A stretch of 64,000 nt of DNA. Origin: Ignavibacteriales bacterium. GTDB lineage: Bacteria; Bacteroidota; Ignavibacteria; Ignavibacteriales; Melioribacteraceae. Position numbers and translations under genes: made by a program. The number at the start of each line of letters is the position of its first letter. Position 1 is the first letter of the stretch. Below the pieces are notes generated by a model. It was not told the DNA's origin and made no database searches. It saw only the letters and a list, made by a program, of their open reading frames with translations. The stretch lies in NCBI GenBank assembly GCA_021740915.1, contig JAIOYW010000011.1, positions 62,001 to 126,000 of the forward strand, in the 5' to 3' direction. Positions 17,452-26,107 of this stretch are shown piece by piece.

Positions 17452-18175
17452 AATCAGAAGTCTTCACAAAGAATTTAAAGGGAAAAAAGTCCTCAGGGGA
17501 GTTGATCTTGATATCCACAAAGGCGAAGCGCTTGCAATAATAGGGCGGAGCGGCTGCGGAAAGAGCGTGCTCCTGAAGCATATAGTTGGTTTGCTTGCAC
17601 CGGATGAAGGATATGTTAAAGTTGAAGGGAAATTAGTTGGTGATCTCTCCCGGAAGGAACTTTATGAAATAAGACGAAAATTCGGCTTCCTCTTTCAGGG
17701 AGCTGCATTGTTCGATTCAATGTCTGTTGAAGAGAATATTGCCCTGCCTATTATGGAAAACAATTTTAATCTAAGCGTTGCCGAACTGGAAAAGCAAATT
17801 GCTGAAAAACTCGAACTCGTAGGGCTGCCTGGTATTCAAAAACTGAAGCCGGCAGAGTTATCGGGCGGGATGAGAAAACGTGTCGGGCTTGCAAGGGCAC
17901 TAATAACGAATCCCGATTATATTTTATATGATGAGCCGACGACTGGACTTGATCCGATCATGTCCGATTCGATTGACGATCTCATCCGCGAACTGAACTC
18001 CCGGCTGAAAGTAACAACTATTATGGTCACCCATGATATGTACAGCGTAAAAACTGTTGCAAGCAGAATAGCTATGGTACATGAAGGACAAATATATTTC
18101 AACGGAACACCGGATGAAATAATTAATTCAAAGGATGAAGTTATTAACAATTTCGTCCGGAGAACCGGCTTTTAA
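17444..18175 (+). CDS. mlaF: MlaF-like ABC transporter ATP-binding protein
   Basis: 243 residues. Walker A GRSGCGKSVLLKH (about 33-45), signature LSGGMRKRVGLARAL, Walker B YILYDEPTTGLDP and H-loop VTHDM are intact. The GxSGxGKSVLLKHI and GGMRKRV wording is typical of the MlaF/Ttg2A family, which drives phospholipid or sterol traffic between membranes with an MlaE permease and an MlaD MCE protein. No mlaE or mlaD is adjacent, so partners must be elsewhere if the assignment is right. Its stop overlaps the radA start (TAATG). Confidence 0.85.
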   Translation: MIEIRSLHKEFKGKKVLRGVDLDIHKGEALAIIGRSGCGKSVLLKHIVGLLAPDEGYVKVEGKLVGDLSRKELYEIRRKFGFLFQGAALFDSMSVEENIALPIMENNFNLSVAELEKQIAEKLELVGLPGIQKLKPAELSGGMRKRVGLARALITNPDYILYDEPTTGLDPIMSDSIDDLIRELNSRLKVTTIMVTHDMYSVKTVASRIAMVHEGQIYFNGTPDEIINSKDEVINNFVRRTGF

Positions 18176-19521
18176 TGGCCAAAAATAAAACTGTCTATGT
18201 ATGCGCAAATTGTGGTTTTGAATCCCTGAGGTGGGTGGGGAAATGCCCTTCCTGCGAAGCCTGGGATACTTTCTCCGAAGAGATTAAAAGTTCAGCAAAA
18301 AGCAAATCCCCCTCTGGTTCCAATACTGCTTTATTTCAGGATATAATTTCGATAACAGAAGAAACCGGTGAAAGATTTGATACAGGGTCTGAAGAATTAA
18401 ACCGCGTGCTCGGCGGCGGGTTAATGAATGGGTCGGTTGTTCTGATCGGCGGTGATCCCGGTATAGGTAAATCCACGCTGGTACTTCAGACTGCCGCGAA
18501 ACTGAACCGTAAAGTTCTTTATGTTACCGGCGAAGAATCCCTCTGGCAGATAAAATCCAGGGCGGTCAGATTAAATGCGCTGAATTCTTCGTTGATGATA
18601 TTGGCTGAAACCGATCTTCCAACCATTTTGGATGCTGCCGGCTCAAGCGGCGCTGAAATCGTGATCATTGATTCTATTCAGACTGTATCAAGCCCGGAGT
18701 TTGATAATCCTGCAGGCACCGTAACACAGATACGCGAATGCACTGCCGCCGTAATGAACTATTCAAAGAAAAACAATATCTCTTTTATTCTGATAGGGCA
18801 CGTAACAAAAGAAGGATTCCTTGCAGGTCCAAAAGTTCTTGAGCATATTGTTGATACGGTGCTTTACTTTGAAGGTGATTCGGGCGAAGGACTAAGAATG
18901 CTGCGCGCTCAAAAAAACCGTTTTGGGAGCACAAATGAACTCGGGATTTTTGAAATGACTTCGGGCGGGCTGCAAGAAGTTAAAGACGCAGCCTCAGTGT
19001 TCCTGACTCACCGGAATGAAAAGATATCCGGATCGGTGATCTCGGCGACAATGGAAGGCTCCAGAACTTTTCTTTTTGAAGTGCAGGCATTAGTTACTCC
19101 ATCATATTACGGAAATCCTCAGAGGGTGGCAACCGGTTTTGATTATAAACGGTTATCTATTCTGCTTGCTGTGCTTGAGAAAAGAGGCAGTATGAGACTC
19201 TCAGATAAAAATGTTTTCTTAAACATGTCCGGGGGGATAAGAATTACCGAGCCGGCAATAGACCTGGCTGTCTGCTGTGCAATTGCAGGCGCGTTGTCGG
19301 ATAAAACAATCAGCCCGGATCTTGTGATAACAGGAGAAGTCGGGTTGGGCGGTGAGATCAGAGGGATCAGCAATATCGAAAAACGAATCAGGGAAGCAGA
19401 AAAACTGGGCTTCACAGGAATAATAATACCTGCTGCCAACAAATCCAGAATCCCAAAAGAATGCCGCATTGAAGTAATACCTGCTTCAAATCTCCGTTTG
19501 GTTTTTGAAAATCTGTTCTGA
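18175..19521 (+). CDS. radA: DNA repair protein RadA
   Basis: 448 residues, the usual length. An N-terminal C4 zinc finger (C-A-N-C-G-F, C-P-S-C) is followed by a RecA-like ATPase with Walker A GGDPGIGKSTLV (about 97) and Walker B IVIIDSIQTV, then the RadA motif K-N-R-F-G and the C-terminal Lon-like domain (LNMSGGIRITEPAIDLAV, GEVGLGGEIRG). RadA promotes branch migration of recombination intermediates. The ATG overlaps the stop of the preceding ATPase gene by one base. Confidence 0.97.
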   Translation: MAKNKTVYVCANCGFESLRWVGKCPSCEAWDTFSEEIKSSAKSKSPSGSNTALFQDIISITEETGERFDTGSEELNRVLGGGLMNGSVVLIGGDPGIGKSTLVLQTAAKLNRKVLYVTGEESLWQIKSRAVRLNALNSSLMILAETDLPTILDAAGSSGAEIVIIDSIQTVSSPEFDNPAGTVTQIRECTAAVMNYSKKNNISFILIGHVTKEGFLAGPKVLEHIVDTVLYFEGDSGEGLRMLRAQKNRFGSTNELGIFEMTSGGLQEVKDAASVFLTHRNEKISGSVISATMEGSRTFLFEVQALVTPSYYGNPQRVATGFDYKRLSILLAVLEKRGSMRLSDKNVFLNMSGGIRITEPAIDLAVCCAIAGALSDKTISPDLVITGEVGLGGEIRGISNIEKRIREAEKLGFTGIIIPAANKSRIPKECRIEVIPASNLRLVFENLF

Positions 19522-19641
19522 TTCTTTCTGCATACCGGATACACTCACGATATTTATACAATTTTCAAATTATTTCTTATCACTGAAACTAATAAAAGCT
19601 ATTCGTGGTTCATCTAATAAATAATTTATAATGGTATTCTA

Positions 19642-21927
19642 ATGACTAACAGTTTTATTAAAATTTTATTGATCGGCATAGTTATTTTCAATATCACCTT
19701 TGCTCAGGAAAGAGGAGTAATCCGGGGTATTGTAATAGATAAGACCACAAAAGAACCGCTGCCCGGTGTGAATCTGATAATTCCCGACACTGACCTCGGC
19801 ACAAGCAGTGATGAAAACGGTGAATATGTAATCTCCGGACTTACCGCCGGTAATTATATCCTCAGGGCATCTTTTATTGGTTACGACAGCCAGATAAAAA
19901 GTGATATTATCGTAAACTCAGCGCGTCCTGCGTTCGTTGAGTTTCAATTAAATCAATCAGTTATTGAATTGGAAGGCGTCACAGTTACAACTGAATTTTT
20001 TGAGAAAAATCCCGATGAATTAATCAGCGTCAAAAAATTCAGCTATGAAGAGATCAGAAGGGCGCCGGGAGGTTTCGAAGATGTAATACGGGCTTTATCT
20101 GTCCTTCCGGGTGTTGCCGTTCAATCCGCCGGCAGAAACGATCTTGTCGTAAGAGGCGGTTCTCCGGCAGAAAACCTTTACGTCGTTGACGGATTTGTAG
20201 TTCCCAACATAAATCATTTTGGGAACCAGGGTGCAACCGGCGGACCTCTGAGTTATATCAACCTTGATTTCGTTAACGAAACAACGTTTTCCTCCGGAGG
20301 ATTTTCAACAGCCTATGGCGACAAACTTTCCTCAGTGCTTAAAATTGACCTGAGAGAAGGCAGAAAGGATAAAATCGGAGGGAAAGCCACAATATCGGCA
20401 TCTCAATTCGGATTAAATCTTGAGGGACCACTTTCCGAAAATTCCAATTTCCTTTTTTCGGCAAGAAGGAGCTACCTCGATTTTATTTTTAATGCTGCCG
20501 GATTCAATTTCGTTCCCGAATATTACGACGTGATTGCGAAGTTCAGCTATGACATAGATAAGCAGAGCAGGATAAGTTATCTTTTTGTCAGCGCCTTTGA
20601 TAATGTGAAATTTAACAATAACAACAGAGAAGATCTGATTGATAACAGCCAGATACTCGGCAGTGACCAGATATCTTATCTGACAGGTCTCTCATACCGA
20701 AGGCTAATAAAAAACGGTTTTTACACTGTATCACTCAGCAGAAATTTTACCGATTTCGATACTTTCCAGAAAGATACGCTGCTTAATCCAATTTTCAGCA
20801 ATATTTCGCGGGAAGGTGAAAATGAACTGAAAACCGACATCGTTTATAAAATTGGACAGAATGCCGAGATAAACGCGGGAGTTTCAGGAAAACTTATCAA
20901 ATTCAACGGGGATGTTTATTTTCCTGCAGGATTTGTTACAACTTACGGAGAATTACTGCCCAATAACCGGATACTTGCTTCCGAAAATTTCGTTAAAGCA
21001 GGATTTTATTTCCAGTATTCACGCGAGATGTTTCATCGTCTTAGATTTAACACAGGATTCAGAGTTGATTACTTTGACGGCATAAATAAAAACACCTACA
21101 TAAGTCCCAGAGCTTCTCTGGCATACTATGTCTCTCCGCTTACGACTATCAGTCTCAGCGCCGGTAATTACAGACAATTTCCGTCTTATATCTGGCTGAT
21201 TGCCGACAGCCGCAACAGAGATTTAACTGCTATTTCCGTTAACCAGTACATCGCCGGAATTGAGCAGCTTTTAAGGGAAGATGTCAGGGTTAAAGCCGAA
21301 TTCTTTTATAAGGATTATTCGGACTACCCGACAAGTATTCTGCGTCCGTACATTGTCCTTGCGAATACTGGCGGGGGATTCGGGGGCAGTCAGGAAAACT
21401 TTGCGTCTTTCGGACTTGAACCGCTAATAAGCGAAGGCATCGGATTTTCACGAGGGATTGAGTTATCAATGCAAAAAAAATCTTCGGGCATCCCTTACTA
21501 TGGAATACTCAGCGCCACTTTCAGTGAATCCTATTTCACATCGCTGGACGGGGTCAGCCGTCCCGGGCAGTTCGATCAGAAATGGATCGTAAACCTAAGC
21601 GGCGGGTACATTTTCGATAAACACTGGGAAGCATCTCTAAAATTCAGATTTGCAACCGGAAACCCATATACGCCGTATAATGACGACGGCACACAGAATG
21701 TTTCCGATTACCTTTCGGAGCGGTTTGATTCACAGCATGCACTTGATATCCGCGTTGACAGAAGATGGTATTTTTCAGGATGGTCGCTGATAACATACAT
21801 AGACATTCAGAATATCTACAACAGGAAAAACACGAACAGCATCCAGTGGGATCCGATTGAAAAAACTTCCGAAAAATCTTCATCAATTGGTATTCTGCCA
21901 TCGATCGGAATCAGCGTGGAATTTTAA
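19642..21927 (+). CDS. TonB-dependent receptor with carboxypeptidase-like N-domain
   Basis: 761 residues: signal peptide (1-21, FAQ), CarboxypepD_reg-like domain (about 24-105; DKTTKEPLPGVNLIIPDTDLG), plug (about 118-215; SVLPGVAVQSAGRNDLVVRGG) and a barrel ending in I-S-V-E-F. It lacks an STN domain, so it is not expected to signal through FecR. No binding lipoprotein or substrate-specific gene is adjacent, and the ligand is unknown. An inverted repeat that could end transcription follows at 21941-21988. Confidence 0.9.
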   Translation: MTNSFIKILLIGIVIFNITFAQERGVIRGIVIDKTTKEPLPGVNLIIPDTDLGTSSDENGEYVISGLTAGNYILRASFIGYDSQIKSDIIVNSARPAFVEFQLNQSVIELEGVTVTTEFFEKNPDELISVKKFSYEEIRRAPGGFEDVIRALSVLPGVAVQSAGRNDLVVRGGSPAENLYVVDGFVVPNINHFGNQGATGGPLSYINLDFVNETTFSSGGFSTAYGDKLSSVLKIDLREGRKDKIGGKATISASQFGLNLEGPLSENSNFLFSARRSYLDFIFNAAGFNFVPEYYDVIAKFSYDIDKQSRISYLFVSAFDNVKFNNNNREDLIDNSQILGSDQISYLTGLSYRRLIKNGFYTVSLSRNFTDFDTFQKDTLLNPIFSNISREGENELKTDIVYKIGQNAEINAGVSGKLIKFNGDVYFPAGFVTTYGELLPNNRILASENFVKAGFYFQYSREMFHRLRFNTGFRVDYFDGINKNTYISPRASLAYYVSPLTTISLSAGNYRQFPSYIWLIADSRNRDLTAISVNQYIAGIEQLLREDVRVKAEFFYKDYSDYPTSILRPYIVLANTGGGFGGSQENFASFGLEPLISEGIGFSRGIELSMQKKSSGIPYYGILSATFSESYFTSLDGVSRPGQFDQKWIVNLSGGYIFDKHWEASLKFRFATGNPYTPYNDDGTQNVSDYLSERFDSQHALDIRVDRRWYFSGWSLITYIDIQNIYNRKNTNSIQWDPIEKTSEKSSSIGILPSIGISVEF

Positions 21928-21940
21928 TCTGATAAACAAA

Positions 21941-21988
21941 ATTATTAACAGGATAAAAGCTTTTTTGCTGCTTCGTCCTGTTAATAAT
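21941..21988. terminator. 13-bp perfect inverted repeat, probable transcription stop hairpin
   Basis: ATTATTAACAGGA (21941-21953) is perfectly complementary to TCCTGTTAATAAT (21976-21988) with a 22-base loop, which itself contains AAAAGCTTTT. It sits 14 bp past the TonB receptor stop. Only a weak T tract follows, so it could be a bidirectional terminator or a protein-binding palindrome. Confidence 0.5.
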
Positions 21989-22024
21989 ATTTTACAGTAC
22001 GGTATTTTTAAGAAAAGGCACAAA

Positions 22025-22249
22025 ATGAAAAAACACACAAGGGAGATCAAAAAACTTAACGCTATCTACTCCGAAATGGTGGAGGCTATTGTTAATAAAC
22101 CAGGCACCGATGATTACGAAAGAGCAAGAATATATTTTGAAAATGTCGTTACAAGAATGAATGGCTGGGCGATTGATATTAAGGATGTTATCCAGGAGCT
22201 TGAGAATCAGCCTCTTGGAGATATGACTGCCGATAATAGACCGGCTTGA
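22025..22249 (+). CDS. Small conserved-looking protein of unknown function
   Basis: 74 residues, starting at the ATG at 22025 (MKKHTREIKKLNAIYSE). A longer frame from 21857 would run back through the TonB receptor gene and the palindrome and is unlikely. The product is charged, helical and soluble, with no recognised domain. It ends 14 bp before the transporter gene. Confidence 0.65.
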   Translation: MKKHTREIKKLNAIYSEMVEAIVNKPGTDDYERARIYFENVVTRMNGWAIDIKDVIQELENQPLGDMTADNRPA

Positions 22250-22263
22250 ATTAAGTCAGAGGA

Positions 22264-23478
22264 ATGACCTTTCTCTATTTGTTAATTATAGCCCTTACTC
22301 TTGCGGGAATAGCGGTTGGAAAACTGCCCGTTTTCAGGATGAACAGGACATCAATTTCCGTTATAGGGGTCACTCTGCTTCTTATTACGGGCGCAATTGA
22401 TTTAGACAGCGCCTGGGAGGCAATCGACAGCAACACAATAGTTTTACTTTTTGCCATGATGGTTCTGAACGCAAATATGCGTATTTCCGGTTTTTTCAAT
22501 ATTGTAACTTCCCGGATACGAAGATATGCTGATTCACCCGATAAATTATTAATCTATCTTGTATTTGCATCAGGAATTCTATCGGCTTTTTTCCTTAACG
22601 ATACTATAGTTCTCGTTTTTACTCCCGTAATCCTTTCCCTTCTGAAATCGCTTAACAGAAATCCGGTTCCATACCTGATTGCCCTTGCAACTTCTGCAAA
22701 TGTCGGATCAGCTGCCACAATAATCGGCAATCCGCAAAATATGCTTATTGGTATGGCTTCCGGAATTGATTTTGCCCGCTTCATGCTGCTTTTAAGTCCT
22801 GCCGCATTTGCAGGATTGCTGATAATTATCATCGTCATGCGCCTTCTTTTCAGGAACGAATTTGTCTCAGAAAAATTCGAGCCTGACAGAGAACTGCCGT
22901 TCTCTGTCTATAAGCCGTTGTTAATAAAAAGCCTTATAGCTGGTTTGGTGATGATTACGGGATTGCTCGGCGGTTTCTCCATACCCCTTTCCGCCCTGAC
23001 ATCCTCTGCAATACTTTTATTTACGCGCAGACTGAAACCTGAAAGAGTTTTTAAGGAAATTGATTTTTCACTGCTTGTGTTTTTCGCATGTCTTTTTATT
23101 CTCACTAACACACTCGGAACGCTTCTCAGTCCAGAGCAATTTCAGAAATCGGCATCTTTAATTAATTCATTGGGTATGCCGGGAGTAACTTTTATCAGCG
23201 CCGTTTTAAGCAATCTTATTTCGAATGTGCCGGCAGTTTTACTGCTTGGTGAATTCGCAGGTAATTTCAGCAACAGGGAATTATTCTGGTCAATTCTATC
23301 GATGAGCGCAACATTTGCAGGGAACCTTACAATTATGGGTTCAGTAGCAAATCTTATTGTCGCCGAATCTGCAAAAAAACAGAATGTACACCTCACTTTT
23401 TATGCGTATCTCATTCCGGGAGTCATAATTTCTGTTCTCACAATTACAACAGGCTATCTTTTACTGACTCTTTTTTAA
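22264..23478 (+). CDS. ArsB/NhaD/SLC13-superfamily anion transporter
   Basis: 404 residues and about eleven hydrophobic helices. Two inverted-topology repeats each carry an [NS]-x-x-x-x-x-P hairpin: F-F-L-N-D-T-I-V-L-V-F-T-P with S-A-A-T-I-I-G-N-P-Q-N in the first half, and N-L-I-S-N-V-P-A-V-L-L with A-G-N-L-T-I-M-G-S-V-A-N in the second. This is the hallmark of the ion-transporter superfamily that includes citrate, dicarboxylate and arsenite carriers. Substrate not determined; there is no ars gene nearby. The ATG follows GTCAGAGGA, a good ribosome-binding site. Confidence 0.85.
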   Translation: MTFLYLLIIALTLAGIAVGKLPVFRMNRTSISVIGVTLLLITGAIDLDSAWEAIDSNTIVLLFAMMVLNANMRISGFFNIVTSRIRRYADSPDKLLIYLVFASGILSAFFLNDTIVLVFTPVILSLLKSLNRNPVPYLIALATSANVGSAATIIGNPQNMLIGMASGIDFARFMLLLSPAAFAGLLIIIIVMRLLFRNEFVSEKFEPDRELPFSVYKPLLIKSLIAGLVMITGLLGGFSIPLSALTSSAILLFTRRLKPERVFKEIDFSLLVFFACLFILTNTLGTLLSPEQFQKSASLINSLGMPGVTFISAVLSNLISNVPAVLLLGEFAGNFSNRELFWSILSMSATFAGNLTIMGSVANLIVAESAKKQNVHLTFYAYLIPGVIISVLTITTGYLLLTLF

Positions 23479-23701
23479 GAACATTCTTATACTTGAATAA
23501 AGGAATACAAATCCTCAAATCTCCCCCGGGGGGATAGTCAGAATTCCAACCACTTTTTCTACTAATCTTTTAACGCGGTTTTCACAATTAATTTAATGTC
23601 TGAAAGAATAGTTTTATCGAGGAAAAGAAGTGGTTTATCGAAAAAAAACATCCGGGGCGGTCACAGCCTGTAAATTTGATCACATAAATTTTGAGGAAAT
23701 A

Positions 23702-24049
23702 ATGGCTGATATAATCAATATGCTTTTTACGGTTTTGGGTGTGTTACTGATAATGCTTGCAATCATAATACTGGTGACCTCCGTATCACAGAGAAAAAAA
23801 CTTGCTATGGCAGAAAATGAAGAGCCGGTAACATATTCAGCTCCGGTTATTGAAATGCCCGAACCTGAAAAAGAGATTTTTGAAGCAGCAAGACCGGAAG
23901 AAAAAAGAATTAAGCCGGTTTCTTCACGCAGACGCAGTTCAAGAAGCGCATCACCTTCGAATAGTTACACCCGCGGTGAAAGCAGGAATTATTACAGCAA
24001 CACATTTTCGGAAACCCCGAGAATGAAAGTTCTCAATAATTATATTTAA
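23702..24049 (+). CDS. Small single-pass membrane protein, unknown function
   Basis: About 115 residues, starting at the ATG at 23702 after GAGGAAAT; a longer frame from 23630 lacks such a site. One membrane helix (about residues 5-27, MLFTVLGVLLIMLAIIILV) is followed by an acidic then basic, Ser/Arg-rich disordered tail. No family recognised. It is the last gene before the attC-like site and insertion sequence. Confidence 0.65.
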   Translation: MADIINMLFTVLGVLLIMLAIIILVTSVSQRKKLAMAENEEPVTYSAPVIEMPEPEKEIFEAARPEEKRIKPVSSRRRSSRSASPSNSYTRGESRNYYSNTFSETPRMKVLNNYI

Positions 24050-24162
24050 TTTTTTTTATGTTATTAACTTTCCTATGATCGAAGTTAATAGCGCCCTCAG
24101 TCCTTAAGTTATATCCCGGTATAATAATTCATCCTACAATATTTGGAATTACTCAATTGATA

Positions 24163-24280
24163 AAATAACCGGAGTAATTTCAACATGTATTTAAGCAGAA
24201 GCCCGGAATGGGATTTTGGCTTAGAAAACCGCTGCCGATTAATTAAAATAATTTTTTTAACTGATCTGCCTTGAACAAGT
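24163..24280. repeat. Target-site duplication, left copy (about 118 bp)
   Basis: Identical to 25882-25999 with an offset of 1719 bases; one further matching base (24281/26000) may be chance. The two copies abut the two ends of the insertion sequence exactly. Long and variable target duplications are a known property of IS1634. The left part, AAATAACCGG, probably belongs to the outer arm of an attC-like site. Confidence 0.93.
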
Positions 24281-25881
24281 CCTGACTTGTACCTTTTAGT
24301 GCGGTGCGTTTAATTTGTGTAAAATATGAACCATTTTGTCAGTAGGCTTGGCTTTAATAATAATTTCTTTATTGGTTAAATGATTGAGTAATCTACCATC
24401 GGTAATTTTTTTAGATTCCGCAACAAATCTTTTTATTGAATCACCAGTTTTCAGCTCAATATGTTTCGATATTATAAGGGCTATAAAGCAAATTAAGATG
24501 TGTAGTTTAATTGGTTCTTCTTTATAATGGAAAATGGGCCTTGTCTGTAGATCAGATTTTGATATTCTGAAGGCCTGTTCTATCCGGTAGAGTTCGTGAT
24601 ATCGTTCCATAATGATTTGATTGCTTGCCCGGCTTTCTTCCAAGTCGGTGTAATATCCCTTTATACCGAGCAGTTTTTGGGTTTTGGCAATAAGTTTTTG
24701 ATTAAGTTCAATCTCTTCTCCTTTGGTTTTGGTAAACTTGAGTTTTTTGTGTTTACCAGGGTTTTGTACCACATATTTTGCTTTTTCAATTTGTTTTTCC
24801 ATCTCGTATTTATCTTTACGATAACGAACCGAAGAATAACTACAAATCAAATCACCGTCGTCTGTTACTATCCGAATACTTTTCCCATCTTCCCCGGATA
24901 AAGTTTTGTCAATATTTGCAATTATTTCCCCGGATAGATTCCCCATTCTTGCTCCTACAATATAATGGATATGGTTTTTCTTTAATTCTTTGATATTCTC
25001 AGCACTGATCATCGCTGCATCAGCTACAACGGTAAACTCTTTTACCTTGTTTTTACTTACAAAATCTTTGACAACAGGTATCATGGTATGCCCCTCAAAA
25101 GTATTACCGGAAAACACCTCGTAGGCTATCGGAAAGCCTTCTTTTGTTACCATCAATGCAACCAGTATTTGTGGTTGCCGGGATTTGTTGTCTTTGGAAA
25201 AACCGTTCCTGCGTAACTCATCTTCTGTAAATGTCTCAAAGTACAGCGTCGTTACATCATAAAACAATAAATCATAATTAAAACAGTATGAATTTTTGAC
25301 AAAAAGCAATGCCTTATTTTCCACTCTCTCTTTTATCGTTAAACATTCAGGCGTTAATTTGTAATAACTCTTTCTCTGATGTATAATACCGAAATACTGC
25401 TCTAATAATTCTAACGAACGAAGTTTTGATGCCGACTCAAATATCCTCATCGAAACTAAATCCCTTAACAACTCAGGTAGATCGCCAAAGCCTAATTCGT
25501 TTTGAATCCAGCCTGCTAACCTGTAATAAAAGTTGTAATAAACACCAATAAATGTACAATGATTGATGTGTAAAAGCAGATTAGGATTATCATCAGGGAA
25601 AATCGATAATTGTCCTGAAAAATCCTTTATCCATTCTTTGGCTGTTAGCAATAAATCGCCAAGTTCTTGCTCATTATGTGCAGAACCGAAATGTCTTACG
25701 ATGATCCTCTTGTTCTTTTGATATTGAACTGCTTGGACAGCTTTTGCTTTTGATGCGGTTTTTACCACCCTTATCTTCATAAATATTAACCCTTAGTGCG
25801 GTAAAATTAAATATTTTTATTCGTAAGTGCTTTGTTTTTCTATAGTTATTATTTTGCTGTGTTAATTTGGTACAAGTCAGG
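24281..25881 (-). mobile_element. IS1634-type insertion sequence
   Basis: A 1601-bp element bounded by perfect 13-bp terminal inverted repeats: CCTGACTTGTACC at 24281-24293 and its complement at 25869-25881. It holds one transposase gene (24296-25780) that ends two bases inside the left repeat. It is flanked by 118-bp direct repeats rather than the few bases made by most elements. It appears complete and potentially active. Confidence 0.93.
24296..25780 (-). CDS. IS1634-family transposase
   Basis: 494 residues, usual for the family. The DDE catalytic core is visible: first Asp in F-Y-D-V-T-T-L-Y-F-E, second in V-V-A-D-A-A-M-I-S, Glu in Y-R-I-E-Q-A-F-R. The segment G-F-S-K-D-N-K-S-R-Q-P-Q and G-F-P-I-A-Y-E-V-F-S-G-N are characteristic of IS1634-like enzymes. 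It is intact with no frameshift. It catalyses excision and insertion of the element 24281-25881. Confidence 0.95.
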   Translation of the reverse strand: MKIRVVKTASKAKAVQAVQYQKNKRIIVRHFGSAHNEQELGDLLLTAKEWIKDFSGQLSIFPDDNPNLLLHINHCTFIGVYYNFYYRLAGWIQNELGFGDLPELLRDLVSMRIFESASKLRSLELLEQYFGIIHQRKSYYKLTPECLTIKERVENKALLFVKNSYCFNYDLLFYDVTTLYFETFTEDELRRNGFSKDNKSRQPQILVALMVTKEGFPIAYEVFSGNTFEGHTMIPVVKDFVSKNKVKEFTVVADAAMISAENIKELKKNHIHYIVGARMGNLSGEIIANIDKTLSGEDGKSIRIVTDDGDLICSYSSVRYRKDKYEMEKQIEKAKYVVQNPGKHKKLKFTKTKGEEIELNQKLIAKTQKLLGIKGYYTDLEESRASNQIIMERYHELYRIEQAFRISKSDLQTRPIFHYKEEPIKLHILICFIALIISKHIELKTGDSIKRFVAESKKITDGRLLNHLTNKEIIIKAKPTDKMVHILHKLNAPH

Positions 25882-25999
25882 AAATAACCGGAGTAATTTC
25901 AACATGTATTTAAGCAGAAGCCCGGAATGGGATTTTGGCTTAGAAAACCGCTGCCGATTAATTAAAATAATTTTTTTAACTGATCTGCCTTGAACAAGT
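25882..25999. repeat. Target-site duplication, right copy (about 118 bp)
   Basis: Second copy of 24163-24280. On its right it continues without break into the repeat family member at 26001-26080, so this side preserves the original pre-insertion junction. Confidence 0.93.
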
Positions 26000-26000
26000 C

Positions 26001-26107
26001 AGCCGAAACGGAACGACCAACTCCAAAATTTGTAAATTGCCGAACCTGTCTGCCGGCATGCAGATGCGAAAACGCTGTCGGGTTGATTAGCTGGTTATAT
26101 GGCGTCC
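26001..26107 (-). repeat. attC-like site, proximal half, separated from its other arm by the IS
   Basis: Directly after the stop of the 26108-27628 gene the minus strand reads CCATATAACCAGCTAATC. The outer arm with matching ATAACCGG and TAAT elements is found at 24157-24185 and again in the right duplication at 25882-25904. Between lies a core also present at 27778-27858 and 29492-29565, containing CTGCCGGC. The structure, TATAAC arm next to a stop codon plus imperfect inverted arms, is that of long integron attC sites such as the Vibrio VCR family. Assignment by pattern only. Confidence 0.6.

Noticed and set aside
21857-22024. N-terminal extension of the small protein 22025-22249
   Set aside because: It would overlap the TonB receptor gene and translate through the 13-bp inverted repeat; the ATG at 22025 is better placed.
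24163-25999. Composite transposon or recent segmental duplication as explanation of the 118-bp direct repeats
   Set aside because: The repeats carry no gene or inverted ends and abut the terminal repeats of a single IS exactly, which fits a long target duplication.
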